Of a DNA stretch of 64,000 bases, positions 62,204 to 64,000 are shown piece after piece; the first letter of the stretch is position 1; every line of letters begins with the position of its first letter. The DNA lies in contig NZ_QLYR01000009.1 in NCBI RefSeq assembly GCF_003268275.1, positions 1 to 64,000 of the forward strand. The letters run 5' to 3'. The translations under genes were made by a program, and so were the position numbers. This DNA is from Hydrogeniiclostridium mannosilyticum (GTDB lineage: Bacteria; Bacillota; Clostridia; Oscillospirales; Acutalibacteraceae). The notes below the pieces were generated by a model. It made no database searches. It was given only the letters and a program-made list of their open reading frames with translations, and was not told the origin of the DNA.

Positions 62204-62232
62204 TTGAAAAATAAGAGAAAGCATGCTATAAT
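62204..62232 (+). promoter_or_regulatory. Promoter of tRNA-Ala
   Basis: TTGAAA at 62204-62209 and TATAAT at 62227-62232 are 17 bases apart. Confidence 0.8.
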
Positions 62233-62274
62233 AAATAACGCTGTTTAAAGCTTCGCTATTGTTATAGCAGATTA

Positions 62275-62350
62275 GGGCCTGTAGCTCAGCTGGGAGAGCG
62301 TTCGGTTCGCATCCGAGAGGTCAAGGGTTCGAATCCCTCCAGGTCCACCA
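62275..62350 (+). tRNA. tRNA-Ala(CGC)
   Basis: The acceptor GGGCCTG/CAGGTCC includes the G3-U70 pair that specifies alanine. The anticodon loop TTCGCAT gives anticodon CGC. CCA is encoded. Confidence 0.97.
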
Positions 62351-62360
62351 GTAAAATGTT

Positions 62361-62404
62361 GAAAGAAGTCGACTGCTTTATAGCGATCGACTTCTTTCGA
62401 TTTA
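62361..62404 (+). terminator. Terminator of tRNA-Ala
   Basis: GAAAGAAGTCGA pairs perfectly with TCGACTTCTTTC, followed by a loose T-rich run. Confidence 0.75.
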
Positions 62405-62451
62405 TATGATATAATACTCAATATTTGAGCATAAGAAAAAAGGAAATCAGT

Positions 62452-62874
62452 ATGAATATTATTTATAATGATACGAAAAAGGATTTGCCAGCTGACCAGC
62501 TCCATAAATTATTTGTAGCTGTGGGGTGGTCAGCGGGAACGGACACTCCCGACATGATTAAAAACTATTCTATACCGTTTATTAATTCTACTCTGGTAAT
62601 TTCAGCATGGGAAAATGAGCGTTTGGTTGGAGCGGTGCGGGTATTGAGTGATAAAATGTTTAGGTCAATTATATATGATTTGCTTATTCTTCCAGAATTT
62701 CAAAATATGGGAATTGGTAAAGAGCTATTAAAACGCTGTTTAGCACATTTTCCAACATCAGAATGGTTGGTTCAAACGACAGAAAATATATCCGGCTATT
62801 ATGTGAAAAATGGCTTTAAGGTTATGGATGATGTGTTTTTAAACATCCCCTGTAAATTATTTTCGGATACCTAA
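62452..62874 (+). CDS. GNAT family N-acetyltransferase, AT-rich
   Basis: This 140-residue protein has a short GNAT fold: LVGAVRVLSDK, the acetyl-CoA loop region LPEFQNMGIGKELLKRCL, and the final GYYVKNGFKVMDD strand. It starts at ATG 62452 with AAAGGAAA upstream. The substrate is unknown. It is AT-rich compared with the housekeeping genes and lies directly downstream of a tRNA, as does the acetyltransferase near 19 kb. Confidence 0.85.
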   Translation: MNIIYNDTKKDLPADQLHKLFVAVGWSAGTDTPDMIKNYSIPFINSTLVISAWENERLVGAVRVLSDKMFRSIIYDLLILPEFQNMGIGKELLKRCLAHFPTSEWLVQTTENISGYYVKNGFKVMDDVFLNIPCKLFSDT

Positions 62875-62952
62875 CGAATAATTTTATTGTGAGAGTTCAA
62901 GTGTTCCTCAAAAAACGGTAGGCGATTCATTTTGTGTCACATTTACACGTCG

Positions 62953-62982
62953 CGGCGAATCCTTGAGGTTCGCCGTATTTTT
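62953..62982 (+). terminator. Terminator after the second acetyltransferase
   Basis: CGGCGAA pairs with TTCGCCG, followed by TATTTTT. The interval 62875-63202 holds this, the next hairpin and no gene. Confidence 0.7.
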
Positions 62983-63106
62983 CTGCGCAAAACACGGCTT
63001 CACCGTTCGGACTTGCCGCTCCTCCTCCGTAAAAAGCCACGCTGCGCCTGCGCTATTCGCTTGTAAACGTGCTCACAACGCTTCGACTTGCTACCAGCCT
63101 TTTGGG

Positions 63107-63136
63107 GGTGCCGGCTTCGGCGCATGGCGCCTTTTT
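63107..63136 (+). terminator. Terminator-like hairpin in the 62.9-63.2 kb interval
   Basis: GGTGCC pairs with GGCGCC (one G-U pair), followed by a T run. Confidence 0.6.
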
Positions 63137-63202
63137 CTTTTTGTATTATTCATTTTGATAGAACTGATTAAAAGCTTTACAAGAGAAAGGTAGAGGAATA
63201 CA

Positions 63203-63859
63203 GTGAAACTATATGTGAAGCAGATGTATGACTGGAACTATTATGCCTGCTATGCAGAGGATGTTGATGAAAAGTATTGGAATTATTTTAAAACAGAACT
63301 GTGGTGGCAGCTTGGAAATGGATTTATTAAGACCTATGACAATGTAGAGGGGTTTGAATACTGTGCTAAAAATTTCATGGAATTTGGTGAGGATTCGGTT
63401 AACCAGTCTTTAAAAATAGCGAAAGCCCCTTGGCAAGAAGCTTTACAATGGCTCATTATAGAGATGAAAAAGACAGGCGCGCCCTGGTACCTTCACGGCA
63501 GTACGGCAATGGCGCTGTGGGGAATTGATGTGGAGCCGAGGGATATAAATATTATTGTTGCCAATTATTCTGATTACGACAGAGTGCGGGAGCATTTTTA
63601 CCAATATGCAATCAAACCCTTTCAGCGTTGCGGCAACTGGGTTATGAGCGGTTTGGGAACCGTTTTTCACCAGGCAAATATCGGCTTTTCCTTCAATAAT
63701 AAAGAGCTTGAGCCGTATGATATGTCCACCCTGCGGAAAACAGAATATAAGGGAGAGGTGCTCTACATTTCCACCCTTGAAATGCTAAAGCGGGATAACG
63801 AAAGCTATGGCCGCCCGGAGCGCGTTGAGCAAATTGAAGAGAAAATCAAGCGCTGCTGA
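63203..63859 (+). CDS. Nucleotidyltransferase-like protein, function unknown
   Basis: This 218-residue protein has a nucleotidyltransferase-like core, HGSTAMALWGIDVEPRDINI, in which GS and the later D-x-N/D positions match the minimal catalytic pattern of antitoxin- or aminoglycoside-type transferases. The N-terminal 70 residues are Trp/Tyr-rich without a known motif. The start is GTG 63203, with TAGAGG about 7 bases upstream. The gene is AT-rich and belongs to the accessory segment after tRNA-Ala. Loss of one catalytic Asp (Asn in place) would make it non-catalytic, which needs an alignment. Confidence 0.6.
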   Translation: MKLYVKQMYDWNYYACYAEDVDEKYWNYFKTELWWQLGNGFIKTYDNVEGFEYCAKNFMEFGEDSVNQSLKIAKAPWQEALQWLIIEMKKTGAPWYLHGSTAMALWGIDVEPRDINIIVANYSDYDRVREHFYQYAIKPFQRCGNWVMSGLGTVFHQANIGFSFNNKELEPYDMSTLRKTEYKGEVLYISTLEMLKRDNESYGRPERVEQIEEKIKRC

Positions 63860-63922
63860 TCGTTTATAAGGATGTATGTATGGCTTCAGGCCAATTTTTC
63901 TTACTAGGCGGTATTGGGAAAG

Positions 63923-63966
63923 AAAGGCTGTTATTTCGGTACAGGCGTACCGGAATAACAGCCTTT
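63923..63966 (+). terminator. Terminator near the window end
   Basis: AAAGGCTGTTATTTCGGTAC pairs with GTACCGGAATAACAGCCTTT (one T-G wobble) around AGGC, followed by T residues. The sequence CTGCGCAAAAC just after it also occurs near 62984. Confidence 0.9.
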
Positions 63967-64000
63967 TGTTCTGCGCAAAACGACATGCACTTTGATGATA

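Overview
The window reads as a chromosomal segment of a Gram-positive, spore-forming, anaerobic member of the Clostridia, most like an Oscillospiraceae/Ruminococcaceae-type genome. This is inferred from the gene set: SpoIIR, McsA/McsB, a ClpE-type ATPase, ECF vitamin transporters, a sensory [FeFe]-hydrogenase cluster, a glycyl radical enzyme with its activase, a sortase-anchored surface protein, CIRCE-controlled groESL, and Shine-Dalgarno sites close to AGGAGG. The coding regions are moderately GC-rich. A few AT-rich genes (18.8-19.3 kb, 62.4-63.9 kb) stand out as probable acquisitions.

Layout. 0-0.7 kb: the end of a prophage-like element (late phage gene, holin-like gene, three TGTTGCAT repeats) beside the 3' end of tRNA-Val(GAC). 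1-4.2 kb: patatin-like lipase, a split ThrE-type exporter and a PAP2 phosphatase. 4.3-17.9 kb: a dense housekeeping run with ruvC, ruvA-lepB-ruvB, glmM, an RNA methyltransferase-like gene, the general ECF module ecfA1-ecfA2-ecfT, truA, a DUF5711-like protein, a CvpA-like protein, pgsA and a clpE-like gene. 18.0-18.6 kb: a five-tRNA operon (Gly, Arg, His, Gln, Lys). 18.7-20 kb: an AT-rich acetyltransferase and mobile-element debris. 20-22.9 kb: an orphan glycyl radical enzyme and its activating enzyme.

23.0-32.4 kb is the most striking region. A cobalamin riboswitch with its own terminator precedes a 1413-residue cell-wall-anchored protein, a membrane-anchored DUF4430 protein, an EcfT protein and a single polypeptide fusing two ECF ATPases to an S component. 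The large surface protein carries both fold types of animal transcobalamin/intrinsic factor: a DUF4430-type beta domain at the N end and an alpha/alpha-barrel-like domain near the C end. I read this as a self-contained vitamin B12 capture-and-import system.

32.9-36.8 kb: two carbohydrate-active-enzyme-like genes. 37-40.2 kb: a thioredoxin-like [2Fe-2S] protein, a PAS-containing sensory [FeFe]-hydrogenase and a PP2C/SpoIIE-type phosphatase, probably a redox or hydrogen sensing pathway. 40.2-49.7 kb: an ABC-2 exporter, two PHP-domain hydrolases, a TSCPD protein, a 52-residue Cys-rich peptide gene, mcsA-mcsB, a TPR-like protein, a Dph6-like PP-loop protein, spoIIR and a THUMP RNA methyltransferase. 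49.8-51.9 kb: groESL. 52.2-55.3 kb: a secreted SH3-repeat lysozyme whose catalytic domain appears to be split by an SH3 domain. 55.4-59.2 kb (minus strand): a P-type ATPase and a MATE exporter. 59.6-62.2 kb: an O-antigen-ligase-like protein, an isochorismatase-like hydrolase and nth. 62.2-64 kb: tRNA-Ala(CGC) followed by an AT-rich acetyltransferase and a nucleotidyltransferase-like gene.

All calls were made by reading motifs, start sites and base pairing by eye. No database search was possible.
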